DNA of 16,362 nt, from positions 1 through 16,362 of the forward strand of contig CAYRYU010000138.1 of NCBI GenBank assembly GCA_964428355.1. Direction: 5' to 3'. Under the pieces are notes generated by a model, which saw only the letters and a program-made list of their open reading frames with translations, was not told where the DNA came from and ran no database searches. The DNA comes from CAYRYU01 sp964428355. Its GTDB lineage: Bacteria; Muiribacteriota; Ozemobacteria; Ozemobacterales; Ozemobacteraceae. The position numbers and the translations under genes were made by a program. Below, one piece after another: positions 1 to 6,464 of the stretch; the stretch's first letter is position 1, and every line of letters begins with the position of its first letter.

Positions 1-2
1 CA

Positions 3-80
3 AAGCGAGGTTACTACCACAAACTCCACGAGATCCAGTTCAAGGACCAGATGAGGAACGGAAATGGACGAACCGGTTGA
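3..80 (+). CDS. C-terminal end of an upstream gene, probably an ABC exporter (partial)
   Basis: The frame starting at base 3 is open from the window edge and stops at TGA 78-80, giving 25 residues beginning KRGYYHKLHEIQFKDQ. The pattern Gly-x-Tyr-x-x-Leu-x-x-x-Gln-Phe is typical of the extreme C-terminus of MsbA-like ABC exporters (fused permease and ATPase), just after the nucleotide-binding domain. It overlaps the next gene by 17 bases, which suggests one transcript and translational coupling. No catalytic motif lies inside the window, so the family call rests only on this tail and is tentative. The other two forward frames give less protein-like peptides here. Confidence 0.45.
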   Translation, partial: KRGYYHKLHEIQFKDQMRNGNGRTG

Positions 81-336
81 GATTCCGGTGAATGGGGTTC
101 TGGATCTTCACACCTTCCGGCCGGGGGAGGTGAAAGACCTTGTGCGGGACTACATCGGGGAATGCCGAAAACGCGGAATCCACTCGATTCGGATCATTCA
201 CGGAAAGGGGATCGGGGTTCTGAGGAGGACGGTTCACAGCACGCTTTCGAAGATGCCGGAGGTGAAGTCGTTCGCCCTGGCCGGAGAAGATGGAGGAAGC
301 TGGGGAGCCACCCTGGTAGAGGTCTTTCCCGAATAG
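64..336 (+). CDS. Stand-alone Smr-domain protein
   Basis: This 90-residue protein is essentially one Smr (small MutS-related) domain. It shows the LDLH motif at residues 13-16, the IIHGKGIGVLR block around 44-54 and the closing GATLVEV strand at 81-87. Smr domains bind or nick nucleic acids. They occur at the C-terminus of MutS2 and as short independent proteins. The ATG at 64 is preceded by GAGGA (53-57) at suitable spacing, and the frame upstream is not MutS-like, so this is a free-standing Smr protein and not a cut-off MutS2. It overlaps the end of the upstream gene and converges on dprA, with only 47 bases between their stop codons. The substrate cannot be told from sequence. Confidence 0.88.
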   Translation: MDEPVEIPVNGVLDLHTFRPGEVKDLVRDYIGECRKRGIHSIRIIHGKGIGVLRRTVHSTLSKMPEVKSFALAGEDGGSWGATLVEVFPE

Positions 337-383
337 TGCCAGGGACGGGGGAATCTGCCGGCGGAAAACCGGGCTTCCTGGGG

Positions 384-1280
384 TCAGAGTTTTCGTGTCG
401 TCTCGAGGCAGCTTCCCACAAGCGCCTGGACGGAATCGAAGGGAAGTGCTCCGCGCCTTAACAGGATCTCGTTCCCTGACCAGGCGGGGGTTCGGACAGG
501 CGGCTGAAAAACCAGGACCGGCCTGCCGATGCGCATTGCCTGTCGGGCGGTTATCAGGGAGCCGCTTTCGGGGCCCGCCTGGATGACGATCGTGCAACTT
601 GCGAGCCCGGCAATGATACGGTTTCTGGTGGGGAAGAAGTCGCGGCGCGGGGGGGTGCCCGGGAGAAGCTCTGAAAGCAACGCCCCGTTTTTTTCGATCT
701 CCCCGAAAAGGCAGGAGTTTTCGGCAGGGTAGGGGACATCGACTCCGGAGCCCAGGACTGCAACGGTGCCCACTCCCAGTGCGGCCCGATGCGCCGCGGT
801 GTCCACACCTTTTGCCCCCCCGCTGACGATCGAGAACCCGACTCTTCCCAGGCCTTCAACGGCTTCCCCGGTTATCTCGAGGGCGGGGTTCTCGGGGCAA
901 CGAGATCCGACAATTGCAGCCATGGGCCTTTCGGGAAGCCTGCCGCTCTTGAAAAGAACCGGCGGAGGCTCGGTGAGATCGGCCAGAAGCGGGGGATACC
1001 CTTTTTGGCCGTAAACCAGAAGGTCTCCCGTCATTGACTCCGATTCGATCACGTGCTTCACCCTCCCCGAAAGAGGCTCTTTTTCACGCGAACAACGGGG
1101 GAGCAGGTGCCCGCAGCGTTTGAACTTCTTGAGATACCACTCGAAAGCCAGTTGAGGAGTCTGCAGCAGATCGATCAAGAGGCGAAAACCTTTTGCCCCT
1201 ACCCCAGGGGCGCGGCTGAGGCTCAGGGCGAAGAAGGCCAACCGGGAGGGATCGGAAAACTTTCGAATACCGTGACGCAT
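384..1280 (-). CDS. dprA: DNA-processing protein DprA
   Basis: The 298-residue product carries the DprA/Smf Rossmann-like core: IVGSR at 123-127, SGGAKGVDTAAH at 153-164, GSGVDVPYPAEN at 177-188, FPTRNRIIAGLA at 216-227 and GSLITAR at 240-246. DprA binds incoming single-stranded DNA in the cytoplasm and loads RecA during natural transformation. The frame is open further upstream to 1706, but that part overlaps the neighbouring regulator and is low-complexity. The ATG at 1280 has AAAGGGG just upstream and starts a plausible N-terminal helical region with a helix-hairpin-helix-like segment (SRAPGVGAKGF, 22-32). The protein is short and ends soon after the core, with no obvious C-terminal winged-helix domain. 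It lies 124 bases downstream of a sigma-54 activator on the same strand, possibly co-transcribed. Confidence 0.93.
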   Translation of the reverse strand: MRHGIRKFSDPSRLAFFALSLSRAPGVGAKGFRLLIDLLQTPQLAFEWYLKKFKRCGHLLPRCSREKEPLSGRVKHVIESESMTGDLLVYGQKGYPPLLADLTEPPPVLFKSGRLPERPMAAIVGSRCPENPALEITGEAVEGLGRVGFSIVSGGAKGVDTAAHRAALGVGTVAVLGSGVDVPYPAENSCLFGEIEKNGALLSELLPGTPPRRDFFPTRNRIIAGLASCTIVIQAGPESGSLITARQAMRIGRPVLVFQPPVRTPAWSGNEILLRRGALPFDSVQALVGSCLETTRKL

Positions 1281-1404
1281 CTTTTTCCCCTTTCGGAAAA
1301 CGCCGTTTTCGGTGTTTCCCAAATAGGAATCACCCGAGAAAGGGTTTGGGGAAAAACAAGGCACCAAAAAATGGATCGAACACCGGTCTTCCGATTCCCC
1401 CCTG

Positions 1405-2451
1405 TTACAGGCGGTTATTCTCAGGGGTTTCCGAATTCCAGAGGGAGAGTTTTTTCTGGAGACTCCGGACGGAGATTCCCAGCGCTCTCGCGGTCCGGGA
1501 GCGGTTTCCAAGCATCTTCTCAAGCGCAGCCAGAATGTAATCCTTCTCGACTTCCTTGAGTGAGCGAATTCCGTGGCCCGCTTCGGAGGCCCTGGGAGGA
1601 GGTGCTTCCCTGGGAAACGGGGAACGACAGGTCCGGACGGTTTCAGGGAGGTCGGTAATCCGGATCTCGATATCGGAAGCCATCGTGAGGGCGAAATGGA
1701 CCGCATTTTCCAGTTCCCTGATGTTTCCCGGCCAGGGATAGGATTTCATGAGCTTCTCTGCCTCTGAGGAAAATGTGGGCTCTCCCCTTTCCTGCTCGAG
1801 AGCGAACTTCGCGAGGAACTTCTTCGCCAGGGGGAGGATGTCGTCGACACGCTCACGGAGAGGAGGAATGACCAGGGAAAACAGATTCAGGCGGAAATAC
1901 AGGTCTTCACGGAAAGTCCCCGAATGTACCATCTCTTCGAGATTCTTGTTGGTGGCGGAGACTATCCTGACATCGACCTTGTGGCCCTGGTTTCCCCCGA
2001 CAGGCGTGATTTCCCCGCTTTGAAGTACCCTCAAGAGTTTTGCCTGGTGAAAAATTGGAAGGTCACCGATCTCATCGAGGAACAGTGTACCCCGGTGGGC
2101 AAAATCGAACTTCCCTGACCGGTCGCGATCGGCCCCGGTGAAACTTCCGCGGATGTGGCCGAAAAGTTCGCTTTCGAAAAGATCACGGGGAATCGCCGCG
2201 CAATTGACCGCGATGAACGGCTCTTGGGCCCTTTTGCTCTGGTGGTGAATCGCGGCGGCCAGCACCTCCTTGCCCGTTCCGGATTCACCGCGGATCAGCA
2301 CGGGGCCTGAACTCCGGCTCACCTTCCGGACGATGTCGCAGATCTTCCTTATCTCCTGATCGTTTCCGAAGAGGCACCGGGAGGTTCCGGTGATGGCGAG
2401 GAAATCCTCTCCGGGCGTTCGAGAATCCACATTCCTTGGGCTTGGGCTCAT
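1405..2451 (-). CDS. Sigma-54-dependent transcriptional activator without receiver domain
   Basis: This 348-residue NtrC-family AAA+ protein shows Walker A GESGTGKE (55-62), the sigma-54 contact loop as GSFTGA (102-107) instead of the usual GAFTGA, Walker B GTLFLDEIGD (121-130), the sensor I region SATNKN (165-170), the arginine-finger region REDLYFRLN (181-189) and PWPGNIREL (239-247). A Fis-type helix-turn-helix follows at about 315-335 (NRSRTARALGISVRSLQKKL). Only about 25 residues precede the AAA+ domain, so there is no receiver, GAF or PAS module. Activity would have to be set by expression, a partner protein (as for PspF with PspA) or a bound ligand. The ATG at 2451 has a strong GGAGGA site 4 bases upstream. 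The target promoter is unknown; I found no clear GG-N10-GC sigma-54 site in the adjacent intergenic regions. Confidence 0.92.
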   Translation of the reverse strand: MSPSPRNVDSRTPGEDFLAITGTSRCLFGNDQEIRKICDIVRKVSRSSGPVLIRGESGTGKEVLAAAIHHQSKRAQEPFIAVNCAAIPRDLFESELFGHIRGSFTGADRDRSGKFDFAHRGTLFLDEIGDLPIFHQAKLLRVLQSGEITPVGGNQGHKVDVRIVSATNKNLEEMVHSGTFREDLYFRLNLFSLVIPPLRERVDDILPLAKKFLAKFALEQERGEPTFSSEAEKLMKSYPWPGNIRELENAVHFALTMASDIEIRITDLPETVRTCRSPFPREAPPPRASEAGHGIRSLKEVEKDYILAALEKMLGNRSRTARALGISVRSLQKKLSLWNSETPENNRL

Positions 2452-2699
2452 TGTTCCTCCGGATCATTCTTTGCCCGAAATGGATCGGCCAAACACAAGA
2501 CTATCCAAAATGCGCTGGGAATTCCAGTAGGGAAAGAAACAAGGGATCAGCCCATCTCAGCCGGAAGCCCGTTCTTCATTTCATTCAGGAGGCTGTAAGG
2601 GGAGCTTGACATCGAGACCCCGGGAGGACGACGGATATGGTAGATTCAAAAGGAGCGTTGGAAAAAATGTGGACCCGAAAGTTTTCCAAAGGAATCCCG

Positions 2700-2774
2700 G
2701 GTGCTGCCAAAAGAAGTCCTCCTTCAATGCCTTTTCGGGTTCCGGTGTTCCCCGTTGGGCATTTTGGGGGCACC
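2700..2774 (+). promoter_or_regulatory. Candidate structured leader of cysK (three-way junction)
   Basis: In the 353-base gap between the divergent regulator and cysK, bases 2700-2712 (GGTGCTGCCAAAA) can pair with 2762-2774 (TTTTGGGGGCACC) at 12 of 13 positions, counting one G-T wobble. Enclosed are a small hairpin, GAAG 2713-2716 with CTTC 2722-2725, and a longer arm, TGCC 2728-2731 with GGCA 2758-2761, continued by CGGG 2736-2739 with CCCG 2751-2754. The small-hairpin loop region holds CCTCC (2718-2722), complementary to the cysK Shine-Dalgarno GGAGG (2794-2798). It matches no riboswitch class I know. The rest of the gap (2452-2699) shows no convincing gene. A TTGACA at 2606-2611 has no -10 box at normal distance. 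This was folded by eye; no covariation was tested. Confidence 0.4.
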
Positions 2775-2804
2775 TTGGTCTGAACAATGCTCTGGAGGTA
2801 AGGA

Positions 2805-3767
2805 GTGGCCATATTCGAAGATAATGTTTCCAGTATCGGTAACACGCCACTTGTCAGGATAAACAGGATAACGGCGGGCCTTCCCGGGACCGTGCTCGCG
2901 AAAATCGAGGGGCGGAACCCCGGGTACTCGGTCAAGTGCAGGCTTGGGGCAGCCATGATCCGGGCGGCTGAGCTCGAAGGGAGACTGGTACCGGGGAAAA
3001 AACACGTCACCGTCGTCGAAGCCACCAGCGGGAATACCGGGATCGCCCTTTCCTTCATCTGTGCATCGCGAGGGTATCCGCTTATCATCGTCATGCCGGA
3101 AACGATGTCGATCGAGAGGCGAAAAATCATGGCCGCTTTTGGAACGAAGCTGATCCTGACCGAAGGCGTGAAGGGAATGGCCGGATCGGTCGCGAAGGCT
3201 GAGGAAATGGCGGCCGACTCCCCGGGGGAGTATTTCCTGACCCGGCAGTTCATGAATCCGGCCAACGCGGAAATCCATTTCCGTACCACCGGACCTGAAA
3301 TCTGGAAGGATTCGGAGGGGAAGGTGGACATCTTCGTCGCAGGGGTCGGAACGGGTGGTACCATGACGGGCGTGGCAAACTTCTTGAAGAGTACCAGCCG
3401 CCTTCCAGTCAGAACCGTGGCGGTCGAACCCGCCAATTCGGCGGTTCTCACCGCCATCCGGAAAGGGGAGGCGCCCGTTGCACGTCCCCACAAGATTCAG
3501 GGGATCGGAGCCGGTTTCAAACCCGATATTCTTGATCTCGCGCTCTTGGACGAAATTGCGACCGTTTCCGATGATGAGGCGCTCGAGTTCGCCAGGCGAC
3601 TGCACAGGGAGGAGGGCATCACCTGCGGCATTTCGAGCGGGGCGGCGATGGCGGTCTCCTTCCGCGTGGCGCAGGATCCCGCAAACCAAGGGAAGACAAT
3701 CGTGACGCTCCTTCCCGACGCGGGGGAACGGTATCTGAGCACGGCCCTTTTCGAAGGGATCGGATGA
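2805..3767 (+). CDS. cysK: Cysteine synthase A (O-acetylserine sulfhydrylase)
   Basis: The 320-residue protein is a fold-type II PLP enzyme that makes L-cysteine from O-acetylserine and sulfide in the cytoplasm. The N-terminus (IFEDN, IGNTPLVRINRI) and NPGYSVKCR, with the PLP lysine at residue 44, are of the CysK type found in enterobacteria. The substrate loop TSGNTG is at 74-79, PETMSIERRK follows at about 99-108, the glycine loop is GVGTGGT, and IQGIGAGF and the terminal GERYLSTALF are also CysK-like. The start is GTG at 2805, supported by GGAGG at 2794-2798 and by the first residues matching the family. It is followed within 50 bases by a TPR-protein gene on the same strand. Expression may be controlled by the foldable leader just upstream. 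Confidence 0.96.
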   Translation: MAIFEDNVSSIGNTPLVRINRITAGLPGTVLAKIEGRNPGYSVKCRLGAAMIRAAELEGRLVPGKKHVTVVEATSGNTGIALSFICASRGYPLIIVMPETMSIERRKIMAAFGTKLILTEGVKGMAGSVAKAEEMAADSPGEYFLTRQFMNPANAEIHFRTTGPEIWKDSEGKVDIFVAGVGTGGTMTGVANFLKSTSRLPVRTVAVEPANSAVLTAIRKGEAPVARPHKIQGIGAGFKPDILDLALLDEIATVSDDEALEFARRLHREEGITCGISSGAAMAVSFRVAQDPANQGKTIVTLLPDAGERYLSTALFEGIG

Positions 3768-3813
3768 AAGAGATTTGACCGGAGGAACGGTGTTGTCTGG
3801 AAAGGGGATATCG

Positions 3814-4767
3814 ATGAAGAGGTTTGTCTTTCCTGCTCTTTTCGCGCTTTGCATTCTTTTTCCCTGGATCGGAACGGCAAAGCCGAGCCTTCCGGAAGCC
3901 ACGAAACTTTTCGGTTGGGCACAGGAGGCCTACTGGGGAAAAGACCTGGACCGGGCATCCCGGCTGGTGAAATTGGCACTGAAAAGGGAACCGGACAATT
4001 CCCTCTTTCGGTTCTTCCTTGGCCAGGTTCTGTTCGATAAGGGGGATTTCCATGGCGCGAAGGAGAGCTTCGACATCGTTTCGGAATCTCTACCATCCAG
4101 TGACAAGGGAAACGAGTATGTTGCGCAGGTTTCGGAGCTGAGAAAGAGCATCAAACGCGACACGGCAAAGAACGGGATTTTCCAGAAGGAAGGGCGAAAG
4201 ATGCTTGTGAGTCCCCGTGAGTGGAGAATCGATTTTGCCATCCGGCTGTCCCGGGCCTTCAAACTCGATCCAGAGCTCGTTTGGGCTAACCAGGGGGATT
4301 TGAAGGGCGCCATGGACATCCTGGAAGAGGCTCGCGAGACCTCCGAGCGGGCCGGGAGATGGCCCAAAGAACTGATTCTCGAGCTGGGCAACCTGTACGA
4401 GAAATCCCGCCAATGGGACAAAGCAAAGGACCTGTATATTCGCGCACTCGAACACGCGGATGATTGGAACGAGGAGTTCATCCTCACCCACAGGTTCGAT
4501 CAAGCCTGTCTTCGGAGAAGGTGCTGTGATATGGGCCTGGATCCAGATGATTCCGGGGTTTCGGAGGGCATGGAGACTCCCGTCGGAAGCACTCCCCCCC
4601 AGGTTTCCGAAGGGGAAGCGAAGTTCGTTGAGGAGCTGATTTCCAGTACTCGAGAGAAGCTGGAAAACGCAGGCACCGAGGAGGAGCGGGAATCCATCCT
4701 CGATGCAGTGAAAACGACCATTATCGAAAAGCAGAAGAGCGGCGAGCTCCCCGGGGGCAGTAAATAG
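3814..4767 (+). CDS. Exported TPR-repeat protein
   Basis: The 317-residue product begins with a signal peptide (MKRF, then a hydrophobic stretch to about residue 19, and a likely cut near GTA-KP at 22), so it is probably exported. TPR-like helical pairs are visible at about 28-60, 62-94 and 185-217 (ELILELGNLYEKSRQWDKAKDLYIRAL). A Ser/Pro-rich linker at about 245-265 leads to a charged C-terminal helix at 266-309 that may form a coiled coil. TPR domains bind other proteins; the partner is unknown. I chose ATG 3814 because AAAGGGG lies 6 bases upstream and the signal peptide then starts cleanly. In-frame GTG 3790 or TTG 3793 behind GGAGGA (3781-3786) are alternatives that would add 7 or 8 residues. 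Probably co-transcribed with cysK. Confidence 0.75.
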   Translation: MKRFVFPALFALCILFPWIGTAKPSLPEATKLFGWAQEAYWGKDLDRASRLVKLALKREPDNSLFRFFLGQVLFDKGDFHGAKESFDIVSESLPSSDKGNEYVAQVSELRKSIKRDTAKNGIFQKEGRKMLVSPREWRIDFAIRLSRAFKLDPELVWANQGDLKGAMDILEEARETSERAGRWPKELILELGNLYEKSRQWDKAKDLYIRALEHADDWNEEFILTHRFDQACLRRRCCDMGLDPDDSGVSEGMETPVGSTPPQVSEGEAKFVEELISSTREKLENAGTEEERESILDAVKTTIIEKQKSGELPGGSK

Positions 4768-4777
4768 GGATTTCGGG

Positions 4778-4813
4778 GTGAGAAGCGGAACCGATCAACG
4801 GTTTCCGTTTCAC
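4778..4813 (+). terminator. Hairpin after the TPR gene (possible terminator)
   Basis: An imperfect inverted repeat 10 bases after the TPR stop pairs GTGAGAAGCGGAACCG with CGGTTTCCGTTTCAC around a short ATCAA loop, with one or two bulges. No T-run follows, so it may be a weak terminator or simply an RNA-stabilising hairpin. It separates the cysK-TPR unit from the rplY promoter. Confidence 0.35.
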
Positions 4814-4855
4814 CGGACATGGCTGCGTGCATGGTCCCTGGGGTGGGCGGGCAAG

Positions 4856-4884
4856 TTGTTTTTCCCCCCCAAAGGTGCTATACT
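4856..4884 (+). promoter_or_regulatory. Sigma-70-type extended -10 promoter for rplY
   Basis: TTGTTT (4856-4861) and TATACT (4879-4884) are separated by exactly 17 bases, and a TG dinucleotide at 4876-4877 makes an extended -10 (TGCTATACT). It lies 41 bases before the rplY start, giving a short leader with the site AAAGGAG at 4914-4920. This is the clearest housekeeping promoter in the window. Confidence 0.7.
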
Positions 4885-4925
4885 TGTTCAACTTCGCTTG
4901 CCGATAGTAATAGAAAGGAGATTCT

Positions 4926-5672
4926 ATGGCAGAGTTTGTTCTGAACGCTGAAGTAAGAACCAATACAGGCAAGGGGCACTCGAGACGCCTCAGACAGATG
5001 GGGAAGCTCCCCGGAGTCATCTACGGAAAGGGCATCGAGCCTATCCACTGCATTTTCCATTTGAAGGACCTCGAAACCACCCTTTCGAAAGCGCGGAAGA
5101 ATTCCCTTTTGAAGGTCCAGTTCAAGTCGGATGAAAAAGAGCGCGAGGTGATCGTTCGGGATTTTCAGAAGAATCCCATCACGCATCACTATGAGCATAT
5201 CGATTTTCAGGCCATCGACATGAACCAGCCGATCCAGATCGAGGTCGAGATCAAGCTCGTTGGCGATCCGATCGGACGCAAGGCCGGCGCAATCCTGACC
5301 ACCCAGTTGAAAACCCTCAGGATCGAAACCCTCCCAGGGAAGATCCCTCAATCCATTGACCTCGATATCAACGATCTTGACGTCGGACATTCTCTCCACG
5401 TTTCCGACCTTCCCAAGTCCGAGTTCAAGGTCATTTCCAACCCGAAACTCACCATCTGCCAGATGTCCATCGTCAAGGAAGAAGTTGTCACCCCGCCGCC
5501 CGGTGCCGTCGCCGAAGGCGCTGTTGCCGAAGGCGCAGCCGCTGCCCCCGGTGCCGTTCCCGGAGCTCCTGGCGCGGCTGGTGCCCCCGGTGCTGCTCCC
5601 GCAGCTCCCGGTGCCGCAGCTGCCGCCCCAGGCGCTGCCCCTGCCGCCCATCCCAAAAAAGAAGGCAAATAG
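4926..5672 (+). CDS. rplY: 50S ribosomal protein L25 (CTC type) with long Ala/Pro/Gly tail
   Basis: The 248-residue protein has the L25 N-terminal 5S rRNA-binding domain at about 1-95 (GKGHSRRLRQMGKLPGVIYG at 15-34, HHYEHIDFQAID at 87-98) followed by the CTC beta domain at about 100-183. It belongs to the longer general-stress CTC/TL5 form of L25, not the short form of E. coli. From about residue 188 it continues into some 55 residues made almost only of Ala, Pro and Gly with two AVAEGA units, ending in a basic HPKKEGK. Such tails are known in several lineages and are probably disordered. It has its own extended -10 promoter, a good ribosome site (AAAGGAG) and a strong terminator downstream. 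Confidence 0.96.
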   Translation: MAEFVLNAEVRTNTGKGHSRRLRQMGKLPGVIYGKGIEPIHCIFHLKDLETTLSKARKNSLLKVQFKSDEKEREVIVRDFQKNPITHHYEHIDFQAIDMNQPIQIEVEIKLVGDPIGRKAGAILTTQLKTLRIETLPGKIPQSIDLDINDLDVGHSLHVSDLPKSEFKVISNPKLTICQMSIVKEEVVTPPPGAVAEGAVAEGAAAAPGAVPGAPGAAGAPGAAPAAPGAAAAAPGAAPAAHPKKEGK

Positions 5673-5726
5673 TCTTGACGTTTCCCTTGGTTCTCTCCAA
5701 GGCTCTCGAACGATATCTCAAGTCCG

Positions 5727-5767
5727 CAGACCGCTTCCCGGATTCCGGGAAGCGGTCTGTTCTATTC
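5727..5767 (+). terminator. Rho-independent terminator after rplY
   Basis: A perfect 15-bp stem (5727-5741 with 5745-5759) closes a three-base ATT loop and is followed by TTCTATTCT. It starts 54 bases after the rplY stop. A smaller 6-bp hairpin, CCTTGG-TTCTCT-CCAAGG, lies before it at 5685-5702. The strong stem and T-rich tail fit an intrinsic terminator. Confidence 0.8.
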
Positions 5768-5818
5768 TGAATCCACCGGTCGCTCTGTCCGCCATTTGAT
5801 GTTTAGGAGTGAATTAGA

Positions 5819-6328
5819 ATGCTGAGTTTCGAAATCGGTTCCCCGATCGTCCATCCGATCCATGGTGCCGGAATTCTTCGCCAGATCCAACGGCGCCAGG
5901 TCCGGGGCAGATTGCTGAGCTACTACATCATCGATTTTCCCTACAGCGATCTGGGACAAGTGATGGTTCCGGTCGAAATGGCCGAGAAAGTTGGTTTGCG
6001 GACGGTAAACGGGAACAACAACATCGACACGATCTTCGAAACCCTGAGCGAAGGGTTTTCCGAAGCCGAGGACGAGGAAAGCAAGAGTTTCCACCAGCGA
6101 TACCGCGACTATCTCGAGAAGATCCAGAGCGGTGATTTGAGGCAGGTCGCCCAGGTCTATCGGCTTCTTTACCGGCGCTCGATGATCAAACCCCTCGGGA
6201 CGAAAGACAAGGCACTCTTCGAGACTGCCCGGCAGCTGCTGGTCTCCGAAATCGTATACGCGAAAAGCGTCATCGACGACGAGGCAAAGGAGTTGCTCGA
6301 CGAGGCGATGGAGGAGATCGTTTTCTAG
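5819..6328 (+). CDS. CarD/CdnL-family transcriptional regulator
   Basis: This 169-residue protein fits the CarD/CdnL family. The N-terminal Tudor-like RNA-polymerase interaction domain spans about 1-60 (IGSPIVHPIHGAGIL at 6-20, YYIIDFPYSDLGQVMVPVEMAEKVGLR at about 35-61). An all-helical C-terminal domain spans about 65-169 (QRYRDYLEKIQSGDLRQVAQVYRLL). CarD-type proteins bind the RNA polymerase beta subunit and stabilise open complexes at promoters such as those of rRNA. Its length is close to that of the mycobacterial and myxococcal relatives. ATG 5819 follows AGGAG (5805-5809). The gene sits between two terminators, so it is probably transcribed separately, although I found no clear promoter in the short space after the rplY terminator. 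Confidence 0.92.
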   Translation: MLSFEIGSPIVHPIHGAGILRQIQRRQVRGRLLSYYIIDFPYSDLGQVMVPVEMAEKVGLRTVNGNNNIDTIFETLSEGFSEAEDEESKSFHQRYRDYLEKIQSGDLRQVAQVYRLLYRRSMIKPLGTKDKALFETARQLLVSEIVYAKSVIDDEAKELLDEAMEEIVF

Positions 6329-6383
6329 GGGAGGCCGGTTCTTTTCCTTCGATCCGAAGGTTGGGGCTTTCATTTGAAATGAT

Positions 6384-6420
6384 GCGTCGAACCCAGTTTA
6401 CGGGTTCGACGCTTTTCCTT
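6384..6420 (+). terminator. Rho-independent terminator after the CarD gene
   Basis: The 11-bp perfect stem GCGTCGAACCC (6384-6394) with GGGTTCGACGC (6402-6412) encloses a 7-base loop and is followed directly by TTTTCCTTATTTT. It lies 56 bases after the CarD-family stop codon. Just before it is a small perfect palindrome, TCATTTGAAATGA (6370-6382), of unknown meaning. Confidence 0.85.
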
Positions 6421-6464
6421 ATTTTGGAGTGGTCGCCCTCGAAAGGCGATAAAGGGAGGAAGAA

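Noticed and set aside
64..336. Smr domain as the remaining end of a broken mutS2
   Set aside because: The upstream frame carries an ABC-exporter-like tail, and the Smr gene has its own start and ribosome site.
1281..1706. Upstream extension of dprA into the sigma-54 activator gene
   Set aside because: The extension overlaps the neighbouring gene, is low-complexity, and the ATG at 1280 has its own ribosome site and begins the family-like sequence.
2606..2646. TTGACA at 2606-2611 with TATGGT at 2636-2641 as a cysK promoter
   Set aside because: The spacing is 24 bases, far from the usual 16-18, and the alternative -35 (TCGAGA) is weak, so no promoter is called.
2724..3902. Long open frame on the minus strand opposite cysK (392 codons)
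   Set aside because: It is antisense to an unmistakable cysK, has a composition rich in Arg/Gly/Pro/His, and shows no family motif; it is a GC-rich shadow frame.
4878..5651. Minus-strand frame opposite rplY, Gly-rich at its start
   Set aside because: The Gly/Ser-rich part is only the complement of the Ala/Pro-rich L25 tail, and it has no plausible start context.
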